DNA of 10,000 bases from Nitrospira sp. (lineage in GTDB: Bacteria > Nitrospirota > Nitrospiria > Nitrospirales > Nitrospiraceae): contig JAIWOH010000143.1 in NCBI GenBank assembly GCA_020216985.1, forward strand, positions 1 through 10,000, in the 5' to 3' direction. The translations under genes were made by a program, and so were the position numbers. Below, piece by piece: positions 1 to 7,108 of this stretch. The notes under the pieces were generated by a model. It saw only the letters and a program-made list of their open reading frames with translations, was not told where the DNA came from and searched no databases. Each line of letters begins with the position of its first letter. Within the stretch, counting starts at the first letter, position 1.

Positions 1-420
1 GGAACGATCTTGACGACGGAAGACGGAGGAGTGACATGGGTCGCCCGGGAGGCTCAGGGGGCCGTCACCTTCTTCGACGTCTTTTTTACGGATCGCTCAA
101 ACGGATGGGCGGTCGGAAACGCCGGTGCTCTTTTTCAAACGTCCGACGGCGGCCGTGAATGGAGCGACCATTCACTGCCCTGTGGAAAGTCTTGCACGAA
201 GCTCGTTGATTTATTACAGGTCAGGTTTACCGGTCCGCAGGTTGGATGGATTGTCGGCGATCGCGGCGCGCTATACCGCACGACCGACGCAGGGTTCACC
301 TGGGTGCCTGAAACGGCGATTGCGCCCGTCTCGTTGTTCGGCCTGAGCTTTGTAGGGACGGGGCAGGGGTGGGCGGTTGGAGCAAAAGGGGCCATCGTCC
401 ATCTGCAACCGGCCCGATAA
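1..420 (+). CDS. YCF48/HCF136-like repeat protein, C-terminal part (5' end outside window)
   Basis: The reading frame is open at the window edge, so the first 139 visible residues are the C-terminal part of a longer protein. They show the repeated signature of the YCF48/HCF136 (BNR-like beta-propeller) family: a hydrophobic residue and TT or RT, then DGG or DAG, then TW, followed about 20 residues later by GWAVG. I see DGGVTW, SDGGREW and TDAGFTW, each paired with GWAVG, GWIVGD or GWAVGA, so about three blades are visible. In plants and cyanobacteria the family includes photosystem II assembly factors; in non-photosynthetic bacteria it is a generic extracytoplasmic propeller whose partner is usually unknown, so no reaction can be assigned. 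Two cysteines lie in an insertion between blades (CGKSC). The gene ends 111 bp before the next plus-strand gene. Family call is firm; function is open. Confidence 0.85.
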   Translation, partial: GTILTTEDGGVTWVAREAQGAVTFFDVFFTDRSNGWAVGNAGALFQTSDGGREWSDHSLPCGKSCTKLVDLLQVRFTGPQVGWIVGDRGALYRTTDAGFTWVPETAIAPVSLFGLSFVGTGQGWAVGAKGAIVHLQPAR

Positions 421-531
421 TCGTCCTTGCCCACTCCTCTTTGCAAGAAGTCGGGGTGACGGATGATCGTGTGGAGTCCGAGTCGCGCGGAGCCGAAGGA
501 TTTGACCCCATCTAAAGCGGAGGGATAAAGC

Positions 532-933
532 GTGGCTATGAAGACACGAGGTGTATTGGCCGTTCTCTTTGTCGTGTCGCTGGCCGTTCCGGTCTGGGCT
601 GGAGAACCGGAGTCGTTTGACCCGGATGAGCCGTTTCAGCAGGCGTTTTCGTCGAATCTGCTTCGCTCGCTTCTTAACAAGACGCTGGATCAGTTGGAAG
701 ATTACGTGGAAATGTCCGGCCATCTCGCGCCTGATGAGGAGACCGGAGATCGCCGCGGTCGCCTGCGGTTCAAAATTTACCCGGAGGGCAAGTCGAAGTC
801 CCGTCAGCATTTTGAGGCCGAAGGCTGGTTCCGGTTGGCCCCGGATGACAGCGCTCACGATTTTTCTTTCCGCTTCAAGAACCCAGATAAACGGATGAAA
901 AGCCCCTCTCCACGACCAGAGGACGTACTTTAA
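532..933 (+). CDS. Small exported protein of unknown function
   Basis: I do not recognise this 133-residue protein. It starts with a clear Sec-type signal peptide: a basic K-T-R near the N terminus, a hydrophobic stretch and a cleavage-like VWA-G at about residues 23-25. The mature part of roughly 108 residues is strongly charged, rich in Asp, Glu, Arg and Lys, with no cysteine and no further membrane segment, so it is probably periplasmic. I chose GTG at 532 because GGAGGGA at 519-525 lies 6 nt upstream; ATG at 538 is the alternative and loses only two residues. It lies 111 bp after the YCF48-like gene on the same strand and converges on rsmE, 124 bp away. No promoter or strong terminator is obvious on either side, so co-transcription with the upstream gene is possible. 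Signal peptide and good ribosome site support a real gene. Confidence 0.7.
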   Translation: MAMKTRGVLAVLFVVSLAVPVWAGEPESFDPDEPFQQAFSSNLLRSLLNKTLDQLEDYVEMSGHLAPDEETGDRRGRLRFKIYPEGKSKSRQHFEAEGWFRLAPDDSAHDFSFRFKNPDKRMKSPSPRPEDVL

Positions 934-1057
934 GATCATCATAATCAGCGAAAGGTCGGTCTTTTGGGGGGCGAGCCTGGCGCCACGTCGTCCGGGTATC
1001 GATAATGCGCCCGAACCTACTCGCAGTCGGTTGGCTGCCTTCCGGCTGGGGATTCTT

Positions 1058-1798
1058 TCATCCCAAGTTGCCAAGGCGGGATTGAAGAATACTGATCGCG
1101 GCGAGGGCGGCGGTTTCGGCCCGCAAAATGGACGAGCCGAGGGTGATGGGTTGACTTCCGGCCTGCTCGGCCATCAGCGTCTCTTCTTTGGTCCAGCCCC
1201 CTTCCGGTCCTATAAGCAGCAGAACCGTGGTGTTCGCGTCGGAGGGGAGGAGGACGTCGCCAAGGCCGGCGCCGTCATGCCGCTCAGCAAGGAAGAGCGA
1301 AACCATGGCGGGCTCGGGAGTCGAGCAAATTTCTTGTAGAGATCGTGGCTGGGTGATGGTCGGTACCACCCACTGCTCGGATTGCTGGGCCGCCTCCAAC
1401 ACAATACGGCGCCAGCGGGCCAACTGAGCCATAAGACGGTCCGGTTTCATATGAACGATGCTGCGAGCGGCTTCAAGAGGAACGATCGTCCTGATGCCGA
1501 GCTCCGTTGCTTTCTGAATGACCCAATCCATTTTTTCTCCTTTGAGCAAGGCTTGTGCAAGAGCCAGGGCGGGGGTCCGTCGAGGCGGCTGAGTCTGAGC
1601 TTCGATAATCCGTCCGCTCATCATATGTTTGCTTATCGCCGTGATTTCGGTCCGATATCGATGGCCTGCTCCGTCGCTCAAGCAGACGGTCTCGCCGATA
1701 GTGACACGCAAACTGTCTCTCAGATGAATCAACAGATCGCCGCCGATCGCAATGGTCGTTGGCGTGATGTGCTCGGGTGGAACGAAGAAGACCGGCAT
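1058..1798 (-). CDS. rsmE: 16S rRNA (uracil-1498-N3)-methyltransferase RsmE
   Basis: RsmE transfers a methyl group from S-adenosylmethionine to N3 of U1498 in 16S rRNA of the 30S subunit, in the cytoplasm. The 246-residue length is usual for the family. An N-terminal PUA-like RNA-binding part (about residues 1-70) is followed by the SPOUT methyltransferase domain. Family signatures are ALLKGEKMDWVIQKATELG at about 83-101, GPEGG at 197-201 and the knot-forming segment LGSSILRAETA at 220-230. In the last motif the common Pro-Arg pair is Ser-Ser here, while the ILR.ETA core is intact. It is the last gene of the minus-strand run, 46 bp behind dnaJ, a placement close to dnaJ seen in many bacteria. 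The region before the ATG is poor in purines, so translation may depend on coupling with dnaJ. Confidence 0.95.
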   Translation of the reverse strand: MPVFFVPPEHITPTTIAIGGDLLIHLRDSLRVTIGETVCLSDGAGHRYRTEITAISKHMMSGRIIEAQTQPPRRTPALALAQALLKGEKMDWVIQKATELGIRTIVPLEAARSIVHMKPDRLMAQLARWRRIVLEAAQQSEQWVVPTITQPRSLQEICSTPEPAMVSLFLAERHDGAGLGDVLLPSDANTTVLLLIGPEGGWTKEETLMAEQAGSQPITLGSSILRAETAALAAISILQSRLGNLG

Positions 1799-1844
1799 GT
1801 GGAAGGTAGATGGAACAAGGAGATGAAGTCAGGAAACAAATCGC

Positions 1845-2972
1845 CTATTCGAAGAACGTCTTCATTTTGTCGAAAAATCCGTCGCCGTTGTCCTCCAATG
1901 ACATTCCGCTTTCCTTGGCGAATTCCACGAGCAACTCTTTTTGCTTCGCCGTCAATTTCGTAGGAATTTGCACCTTGATGGTGTAGAGCTGATCGCCGAC
2001 GCTTCCGCCTTTGAGGCTCGGGACGCCAAGTCCCTTGATGCGAAGAACCTTATCATGTTGGGTGCCCGGCGGAATCTTGAGAATCGTTGAACCTTTCAGG
2101 GTCGGAACTTCAATTTTTCCACCAAGAATCGCCGTGATAAAACTAATGGGAACATCGCAGGTGATGTCCAGCCCCTTCCGTTGAAAGACCGGATGGGGCT
2201 TGACCGTGATCGCGACGTACAAATCTCCCGGCGGCCCGGAATGGATCCCGTGCTCACCCTCGTTGGACAGCCGGAGCCTCATGCCGGACTCGATGCCAGC
2301 CGGAATATTGACGACGATGGTCCGCTCTTTGTAGACGCGCTGCCGGCCTTGGCAGGTGGGGCAAGGATCGGTTACGACGCGACCGGCGCCTTCGCACTGG
2401 CCGCAGGGGCGGCTGACGCTGAAGAAGCCCTGCTGAAAGCGCAACTGCCCCGTGCCTTTGCAGGAGGGACAGGTCTTAATGGCAGCCGCCGACTTGGCTC
2501 CGCTGCCTCTACAGTCGGGGCAGGTTTCCCATCGGGGAATTTTGAGCTTGGCCTCTTTTCCGTAAACCGCCTCTTCGAACGAGATTTCCAAGTTGTACTG
2601 AAGATCGCTCCCTCGTTCCGGGCGAGAGCCGCCGCGGGGCTGGCCGAAGAAATCCTCGAAGATGTCGCTGAAGACGTCTCCGAACCCTCCGCGGCCGAAA
2701 TCAAAGCCTTCAAATCCTCCAGGCCCTTGTTGCGCGCCAGCGTGACCGAACATATCGTAGCGACGCCGCTTGTCTTGGTCGCTGAGCACCTCATAGGCTT
2801 CATTGATTTCTTTGAACTTTTCTTCGGCCGCCTTTTTCTGGTGCTCGCCGGTTTGGAGGTCGGGGTGATGTTGACGGGCGAGGCGCCTGTAAGCTTTTTT
2901 GACCTCCTCGTCAGAGGCGTTCCTATCGACGCCGAGGATCTCGTAGTAATCGCGTCTGCTCACGGGCGCCAT
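1845..2972 (-). CDS. dnaJ: Chaperone protein DnaJ (Hsp40, type I)
   Basis: DnaJ delivers unfolded clients to DnaK and stimulates its ATPase. All parts of a type I J-protein are present in 375 residues: the J domain at about 8-75 with HPD at 36-38, a Gly/Phe-rich linker at about 83-115, four CxxCxGxG-type zinc motifs starting at residues 151, 168, 190 and 204, and a C-terminal substrate-binding and dimerisation region (VPTLKGSTILKIPPGTQ and so on). All eight zinc cysteines are kept, but the fourth motif reads CPTCQGRQ, with Gln211 in place of the usual last Gly. The ATG at 2972 has only a weak purine stretch (TTTGAG); GTG at codon 4 would give the typical MSRRDYYEILGV start and cannot be excluded. 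It follows dnaK by 80 bp and precedes rsmE. Confidence 0.97.
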   Translation of the reverse strand: MAPVSRRDYYEILGVDRNASDEEVKKAYRRLARQHHPDLQTGEHQKKAAEEKFKEINEAYEVLSDQDKRRRYDMFGHAGAQQGPGGFEGFDFGRGGFGDVFSDIFEDFFGQPRGGSRPERGSDLQYNLEISFEEAVYGKEAKLKIPRWETCPDCRGSGAKSAAAIKTCPSCKGTGQLRFQQGFFSVSRPCGQCEGAGRVVTDPCPTCQGRQRVYKERTIVVNIPAGIESGMRLRLSNEGEHGIHSGPPGDLYVAITVKPHPVFQRKGLDITCDVPISFITAILGGKIEVPTLKGSTILKIPPGTQHDKVLRIKGLGVPSLKGGSVGDQLYTIKVQIPTKLTAKQKELLVEFAKESGMSLEDNGDGFFDKMKTFFE

Positions 2973-3052
2973 TGCTCAAATTACGAAGAAAGATATACGA
3001 GCGAGGAGTTCGTCGTTTCGACGATTCAACGCCGTCTTATCAAGCAAGTTCA

Positions 3053-4984
3053 TCACGACTTCTTGTCTTTGTCCACTTCTTCGAATTCCGCGTCCACCAC
3101 TTTGTCGTCGGATTTGGACTGGCTCGATCCATCACCGGTGGGACCGGCGCTTTGCGGACCAGCCGAACCGGTCGCCGAGGCCGCTTTCTTGTACATTTCC
3201 TCGGCCAGTTTGTGCGAGGCGGTCATGAGCGTTTGCGTTGCCGATTCAATGGCGGCGGCGTCCGTCCCCTCCAACGCTTTCTTTACCGCCGCGATGGCGT
3301 CTTGGATCTTGGCTTTTTCTTCGCTTGAGATCTTGTCCCCGTGTTCCGCGACGTTTTTTTCCGTTTGGTAGATGAGATTGTCGGCTTGGTTTTTAGCTTC
3401 GGCAAGCTTGCGCCGCTTTTTGTCCTCTTCCGTGTGCGCTTGCGCCTCTTTGACGAGTCGTTCCACTTCGTCTTTGCTGAGTCCGCTCGAGGCGGTGATT
3501 CTGATGGATTGCTCTTTCTGGGTGGCCAAATCTTTGGCCGTCACGTGGACGATGCCGTTGGCGTCGATATCGAAGGAGACGTCGATTTGCGGCATGCCCC
3601 GTGGGGCCGGAGGAATACCGACCAGGTCGAACTGGCCCAGCAGTTTGTTGTCGTTGGCCATTTCGCGTTCTCCTTGAAAGACGCGAATGGTAACGGCGGT
3701 CTGGTTGTCCGCGGCGGTGGAAAAGATCTGGCTTTTCTTCGTGGGAATAGTCGTATTGCGCTCGATGAGTTTGGTAAACACGCCGCCCAAGGTCTCGATG
3801 CCCAATGACAACGGTGTGACGTCCAACAAGAGCACGTCTTTGACTTCTCCCTTGAGTACGCCTCCCTGAATGGCGGCGCCCACGGCGACCACCTCGTCCG
3901 GATTGACGCCGCGGTGCGGTTCCTTGCCGAAAAACTCTTTGACGACCTGAATCACCTTCGGCATGCGCGTCATGCCGCCGACCAAAACCACTTCGTTGAT
4001 GTCCCGCGCGGAAACCCCGGCATCGGCCAAGGCCTTTCTGCAAGGTTCGATGGTGCGTTGAATCAGGTCGTCGACTAATTGTTCGAGCTTGGCTCGGGTC
4101 AGCTTGACAACCATGTGTTTCGGACCGCTGGCGTCGGCGGTGATAAAGGGAAGGTTGATTTCCGTTTCCTGGGACGACGACAGCTCGATTTTGGCCCGCT
4201 CGGCCGCTTCCTTAAGCCGCTGGAGCGCCATCCGATCTTTACGCAGGTCGATTCCCTGGTCCTTTTTGAATTCGTCGACCAGCCAATCCATGACCCGAAG
4301 ATCGAAATCGTCGCCGCCCAGATACGTGTCGCCGTTAGTGGACTTCACCTCGAAGACGCCTTCGCCGATCTCCAAGATCGAGATATCGAACGTGCCTCCG
4401 CCAAGATCGTACACGGCGATGCGCTCGTCTTTTTTCTTGTCAAGACCGTAGGCAAGGGACGCAGCCGTCGGTTCGTTGATGATGCGCAGGACGTTCAGCC
4501 CCGCGATTTGTCCCGCGTCTTTCGTGGCTTGCCGCTGGCTGTCGTCGAAGTAGGCCGGTACGGTGATGACCGCTTCGGTGATTTTTTCGCCGAGGTAATC
4601 TTCGGCGGTTTGCCGCATCTTTTGCAGAATCATGGCGGAAACTTCCGGAGGGCTGTACCGTTTGCCGCGTAATTCCACGTGGGCGTCGCCGTTGTCGGCT
4701 TCGACGACCTTGTAGGGCAATCGTTTGATCGCTTCCTGGACCTCGCGGCTCCTGAATTTTCGGCCCATCAATCGTTTGACCGAGAAGATGGTATTTTCCG
4801 GATTCGTGATCGCCTGCCGCTTGGCGATTTGGCCGACCAACCGTTCGCCTTTATCGGTAATGGCGACGACGGAAGGAGTGGTGCGGCTCCCTTCGGCGTT
4901 GGCGATGACGACGGGGTCTCCGCCGCTCATGATGGCAACGCAAGAGTTGGTGGTCCCGAGGTCGATGCCGATGACTTTACCCAT
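3053..4984 (-). CDS. dnaK: Chaperone protein DnaK (Hsp70)
   Basis: DnaK is the ATP-driven Hsp70 that binds and releases exposed hydrophobic peptides, working with DnaJ and GrpE from the same gene cluster. The 643-residue protein is full length. Visible elements are the phosphate-1 loop [10 protein letters not shown] at 6-15, [17 protein letters not shown] at 142-158, EPTAAS at 171-176, phosphate-2 DLGGGTFD at 193-200 with the conserved Thr198, VGGMTRMP at 335-342, the hydrophobic interdomain linker [13 protein letters not shown] at 383-395, the substrate-binding domain to about 500 and the helical lid. The C-terminal tail is Gly/Ser/Ala-rich and ends in an acidic and basic stretch with EEVD, as in many bacterial DnaKs. 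AAGGAG at 4991-4996 lies 6 nt before the ATG, a strong ribosome site fitting high expression. Spacing is 47 bp behind grpE and 80 bp before dnaJ. Confidence 0.98.
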   Translation of the reverse strand: MGKVIGIDLGTTNSCVAIMSGGDPVVIANAEGSRTTPSVVAITDKGERLVGQIAKRQAITNPENTIFSVKRLMGRKFRSREVQEAIKRLPYKVVEADNGDAHVELRGKRYSPPEVSAMILQKMRQTAEDYLGEKITEAVITVPAYFDDSQRQATKDAGQIAGLNVLRIINEPTAASLAYGLDKKKDERIAVYDLGGGTFDISILEIGEGVFEVKSTNGDTYLGGDDFDLRVMDWLVDEFKKDQGIDLRKDRMALQRLKEAAERAKIELSSSQETEINLPFITADASGPKHMVVKLTRAKLEQLVDDLIQRTIEPCRKALADAGVSARDINEVVLVGGMTRMPKVIQVVKEFFGKEPHRGVNPDEVVAVGAAIQGGVLKGEVKDVLLLDVTPLSLGIETLGGVFTKLIERNTTIPTKKSQIFSTAADNQTAVTIRVFQGEREMANDNKLLGQFDLVGIPPAPRGMPQIDVSFDIDANGIVHVTAKDLATQKEQSIRITASSGLSKDEVERLVKEAQAHTEEDKKRRKLAEAKNQADNLIYQTEKNVAEHGDKISSEEKAKIQDAIAAVKKALEGTDAAAIESATQTLMTASHKLAEEMYKKAASATGSAGPQSAGPTGDGSSQSKSDDKVVDAEFEEVDKDKKS

Positions 4985-5031
4985 GGATGGCTCCTTCCTT
5001 CCCGATTTCGAGATTCGAGATGATTGATTCG

Positions 5032-5649
5032 CTAGTGGATGGTTGAATGTTGTTCATCGGTCTTGGCCGGTCCCGCCGACACGCTGACCATCGCCGCGCG
5101 AAGGATGCGGTCGTGCAGGCGATACCCTTTTTGAAATTCATCGATGACGTGATCTTGCGGCACTGAATCGGACGGCACGTGTGAGACGGCTTGGTGCGCG
5201 GACGGATCGAACGCCTGTCCCGTCGTCTCGATCGCCTGCACGCCGAACTTGGCCAAGGTGCCGACCAATTGCTTCAGAGTCAATTCCACGCCTTGAACCA
5301 AGGCGTCGTGGCCGGCGGTCTTGTTGTCGCGCGCGGCTTTGATGGCTCGTTCCATATTATCGACGGTTGGCAGAAGCTCTTTCAGCAACTGTTCGTTGCC
5401 GAACTTGATCTGCTCCCGTTGCTCCCGTTGTGCGACTCGCTTGTAATTGTCAAACTCAGCGGCCAATCGAAGGTATTTGTCGTGCAGTGCCTTGCACTCT
5501 TCTGTTTTTGCCTCCAGGGTTTTCTCTATTTCGACTAATCGAGAATCGGCTGAGACCGTCTCCGGGGTGTCTGTGTTCCCGTTTTCACGATGTTCTAAGT
5601 CGCTGATTCTTTTTGAATTTGAATTAGAATCGTCCTGTTCGACACCCAC
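5032..5649 (-). CDS. grpE: Nucleotide exchange factor GrpE
   Basis: GrpE releases ADP from DnaK and so sets the pace of the chaperone cycle; many GrpEs also act as thermosensors through their long paired helices. The 205-residue protein has a polar, poorly ordered first 30 or so residues, a long heptad-like helix (about 38-90, containing [16 protein letters not shown]), the [11 protein letters not shown] segment, and the C-terminal beta domain with [12 protein letters not shown] and the ending motif [17 protein letters not shown]. Translation starts at GTG (5649), preceded by AGGGGGAT about 5 nt away; this is the best site in the region. The gene is 97 bp downstream of coaX. A possible weak promoter lies between them (TTGACT at 5695-5700, 16 nt spacer, TATCTG at 5673-5678), but the -10 match is poor. 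No CIRCE repeat is visible. Confidence 0.96.
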   Translation of the reverse strand: MGVEQDDSNSNSKRISDLEHRENGNTDTPETVSADSRLVEIEKTLEAKTEECKALHDKYLRLAAEFDNYKRVAQREQREQIKFGNEQLLKELLPTVDNMERAIKAARDNKTAGHDALVQGVELTLKQLVGTLAKFGVQAIETTGQAFDPSAHQAVSHVPSDSVPQDHVIDEFQKGYRLHDRILRAAMVSVSAGPAKTDEQHSTIH

Positions 5650-5739
5650 GGTATCCCCCTTTGATTGTCAACCAGATATCCATAGAGGATCAGAAGTCAA
5701 CAGGACGATCAGGAAAAATGAGCAAAGGGGAAAAACCGG

Positions 5740-5753
5740 TCAGTCTTCAGTCT
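5740..5753. repeat. 7-bp tandem duplication over the coaX stop codon
   Basis: TCAGTCT occurs twice head to tail at 5740-5746 and 5747-5753 (on the coding strand AGACTGA twice). The first copy on the coding strand holds the coaX stop TGA. This looks like a small slippage duplication; no function is claimed. Confidence 0.6.
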
Positions 5754-6544
5754 GAGGAGGGGAAAGGAAGATCTCGGGTGCGTCGATAGAGCAGCGCCAG
5801 CCCTTCTAGGGTCAAAAGAGGTTCGATGGTCTGAATGGTACTGGTTTCCGGAGCGACAATGGAGGCCAATCCCCCCGTGGCGACGACGTAAGAGGGCCGA
5901 CCCACTTCTTGTTCGATGCGTTTGACAAGAGCATCGACCAGTCCGGCATAACCGAACAGAAGACCGGATTGGATACTGCTCGCGGTGTCCGTTCCGATGA
6001 CGGTTTTGGGTCGCATCAGCTCGACTTTGCTCAATTTTGCGGCTCTGGTGAAGAGCGCCTCCGCCGCAATGCCGAGGCCTGGCGCGATGGCGCCGCCCAG
6101 ATAGTCTCCAGATCGGGTTACGGCGCAAAAGGTCGTGGCCGTGCCGAAATCGACGATGATGAGGTCTCGTCGAAATTTGTGGTGAGCCGCCGCCGCGTTG
6201 ACGAGACGATCGCTGCCTATTTCTTTGGGGTTGGCGTATTTGAGCGTCAGTCCTGTATCTATGTCCGAAGACACGACCAACGGTGTACAGGAAAAATATG
6301 TTTCCACCATCGAGACAAACGTTTCCGTGAGGGACGGAACCACGCTGGAGATGATCGCGCCGGTGATCCGTTTGGGAGGCAGCCATTTCCGCTCAAGTAA
6401 GTTGGTACAGAGGACTCCATATTCATCGGCGGTCGCCTTCGGATTGGTAGCCAACCGCCAATGGGCTTGGATGGTCGCCCCTTCGAATACGCCCCAGACA
6501 ATGTTTGTGTTGCCGATATCGATCGCCGCCAGCATGGAATCCAT
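5747..6544 (-). CDS. coaX: Type III pantothenate kinase CoaX
   Basis: CoaX phosphorylates pantothenate with ATP, the first step of coenzyme A synthesis, in the cytoplasm. It belongs to the acetate and sugar kinase/Hsc70/actin (ASKHA) fold and, unlike type I and II kinases, is not inhibited by CoA. The 265 residues carry the family motifs: DIGNTN at 9-14 (phosphate 1), GSDR at 110-113 with the expected catalytic Asp, VDFGTATT at 131-138 (phosphate 2), GGAIAPGL at 150-157 and a late ATGG. ATG at 6544 is the longest start; the ATG three codons later (6535) gives the compact MLAAIDIGNTN start seen in many homologues. Neither has a good Shine-Dalgarno sequence, and a promoter lies directly upstream, so the mRNA may be leaderless. 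Some bacteria fuse or pair coaX with birA, but birA is not in this window. Annotation of function is secure. Confidence 0.95.
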   Translation of the reverse strand: MDSMLAAIDIGNTNIVWGVFEGATIQAHWRLATNPKATADEYGVLCTNLLERKWLPPKRITGAIISSVVPSLTETFVSMVETYFSCTPLVVSSDIDTGLTLKYANPKEIGSDRLVNAAAAHHKFRRDLIIVDFGTATTFCAVTRSGDYLGGAIAPGLGIAAEALFTRAAKLSKVELMRPKTVIGTDTASSIQSGLLFGYAGLVDALVKRIEQEVGRPSYVVATGGLASIVAPETSTIQTIEPLLTLEGLALLYRRTRDLPFPSSD

Positions 6545-6551
6545 AAATTCT

Positions 6552-6580
6552 ATTGTACCGGGTGAGATGCGCGTTCTCTA
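6552..6580 (-). promoter_or_regulatory. Predicted sigma70-type promoter of coaX
   Basis: On the minus strand TAGAGA (6575-6580, 4 of 6 to TTGACA) is 17 nt from TACAAT (6552-6557, 5 of 6 to TATAAT). Only 7 nt separate the -10 hexamer from the ATG of coaX at 6544. Transcription would therefore be expected to start at or within a base or two of the start codon. The -10 is good, the -35 moderate; spacing is ideal. It would serve coaX and perhaps the whole chaperone run downstream. Confidence 0.5.
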
Positions 6581-6628
6581 CTCCGGAGAATCAGCGTCTC
6601 GGGTGTGTGATGTCATGAATCAAAAAGG

Positions 6629-6649
6629 AGAGACTCCCGTCTCTTTCTT
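6629..6649. other. Short perfect hairpin upstream of the tRNA promoter
   Basis: AGAGAC (6629-6634) and GTCTCT (6639-6644) pair around a TCCC loop, extendable by two G-T pairs, and are followed by TTCTT on the plus strand and preceded by AAAAA. Read in either direction it resembles a small intrinsic terminator, but no plus-strand gene ends here. It could protect the tRNA promoter from upstream transcription or be chance. The T-run merges with the -35 box of the tRNA promoter. Confidence 0.35.
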
Positions 6650-6677
6650 GACTTGAAGCCGGGCGTGCGCGTAGGAT
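6648..6677 (+). promoter_or_regulatory. Predicted promoter of tRNA-Gly(CCC)
   Basis: TTGACT (6648-6653, 5 of 6) is followed after 18 nt by TAGGAT (6672-6677, 4 of 6), and the tRNA 5' end lies 11 nt further on. The discriminator after the -10 is GC-rich (GCG), as is common for stable RNA promoters under stringent control. Position and match support a dedicated promoter. Confidence 0.5.
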
Positions 6678-6688
6678 GCGAACCATGA

Positions 6689-6763
6689 GCGGGCGTAGCT
6701 CAGTGGTAGAGTCCTAGCTTCCCAAGCTAGTTGTCGTGGGTTCAAATCCCATCGCCCGCTCCA
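6689..6763 (+). tRNA. tRNA-Gly (anticodon CCC)
   Basis: The sequence folds into a full cloverleaf. The acceptor arms GCGGGCG (6689-6695) and CGCCCGC (6753-6759) pair perfectly, the D arm is GCTC/GAGT around AGTGGTA, the anticodon stem CTAGC/GCTAG is perfect with loop TTCCCAA, and the T arm GTGGG-TTCAAAT-CCCAT is normal. The anticodon CCC is at 6721-6723, reading GGG glycine codons. The discriminator base T is at 6760 and the CCA end is encoded at 6761-6763. It is a lone tRNA gene with its own upstream promoter, convergent with rpmB. No clear terminator follows, apart from a T-rich stretch at 6767-6773. Confidence 0.97.
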
Positions 6764-6849
6764 ATCCTTTCTTGCCTCCTCATTGGCGTTGACTTCTTGC
6801 ACAGAGCCGTAAGAAAACCACCCCTGTGCCAAGCAAGGATGAGGAAATG

Positions 6850-6892
6850 GAAGAAAAAGAAGCTCAGACCGCCTTTTTCACGAGACCTGAGC
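6850..6892 (-). terminator. Intrinsic terminator overlapping the end of rpmB
   Basis: On the minus strand GCTCAGGTC (6892-6884) pairs with GGTCTGAGC (6870-6862), nine pairs including two G-U wobbles, around a 13-nt A-rich loop, followed by TTCTTTTTCTT. The 3' arm contains the rpmB stop codon (6864-6866). Stem, position and T-run fit a factor-independent terminator that uses the last codons of the gene. It would not work on the plus strand, where no T-run follows. Confidence 0.6.
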
Positions 6893-7055
6893 GCAGGCAG
6901 CGGGTGCAGACGCGAATGCGTTTGTGGGTGCCGCCGATCACGGCGCGAACCGTTTGGAGATTGGGATTGAACACGCGCCGGGTTTTGTTGTTGGCATGAC
7001 TCACATTGTTTCCGGACCGCGGTTTTTTCTGACAGAGTTCACATTGAAAGGCCAC
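6864..7055 (-). CDS. rpmB: 50S ribosomal protein bL28 (zinc-ribbon form)
   Basis: bL28 is a small protein of the large ribosomal subunit. The sequence has two CxxC pairs, CELC at residues 5-8 and CTRC at 50-53, making the zinc-binding (C+) form, with the family core [18 protein letters not shown] between them and a basic C-terminal end. I place the start at GTG 7055, not at the ATG at 7061. AAGGAG at 7063-7068 is 7 nt from the GTG but only 1 nt from the ATG, and MAFQCELC matches the usual N terminus of such bL28 proteins. This gives 63 residues. It is a single-gene unit with its own promoter upstream and a terminator at its end, divergent from the btu operon. Zinc-containing ribosomal proteins have cysteine-free paralogues in some genomes; none is in this window. 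Confidence 0.95.
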   Translation of the reverse strand: MAFQCELCQKKPRSGNNVSHANNKTRRVFNPNLQTVRAVIGGTHKRIRVCTRCLRSGLVKKAV

Positions 7056-7081
7056 GATCATTCTCCTTCGGAAAAAACTGT

Positions 7082-7108
7082 TGTGCTAAACTGCGCCAAT
7101 CTAGCACA
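7082..7108. repeat. Perfect inverted repeat, candidate operator of rpmB
   Basis: TGTGCTA (7082-7088) and TAGCACA (7102-7108) form a perfect 7-bp inverted repeat with 13 nt between the arms. The arm centres are 20 bp apart, two helical turns, as expected for a dimeric DNA-binding protein. The right arm overlaps the predicted rpmB -10 box. I cannot match it to a known regulator consensus. It could also be chance. Confidence 0.4.

Noticed and set aside
934..1057. Bidirectional terminator between the exported-protein gene and rsmE
   Set aside because: Only 4-bp stems and no convincing T-run are visible on either strand.
271..1074. 267-residue minus-strand open frame across the exported-protein gene
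   Set aside because: It overlaps the YCF48-like gene, the signal-peptide protein and the end of rsmE. The composition is Arg-rich and shadow-like.
2181..3371. 396-residue plus-strand open frame opposite dnaJ and the end of dnaK
   Set aside because: It is the antisense shadow of two highly conserved genes, which is common at this GC content; its protein shows no family features.
4079..4672. 197-residue plus-strand open frame opposite dnaK, and other antisense frames at 3341-3808 and 3393-4043
   Set aside because: They overlap dnaK completely and have no recognisable domain or ribosome site; dnaK motifs are unbroken in this interval.
5650..5746. CIRCE operator or heat-shock sigma promoter before grpE
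   Set aside because: I looked for TTAGCACTC-N9-GAGTGCTAA and for CTTGAA with a downstream CCCCAT-like element and found neither. Only a weak sigma70-like pair is present.
6796..6833. Inverted repeat CTTGCACAG / CTGTGCCAAG between the tRNA and rpmB, considered as a shared terminator
   Set aside because: One base is bulged, the loop is 19 nt and no T-run follows on either strand. The hairpin at 6862-6892 is a better terminator for rpmB.
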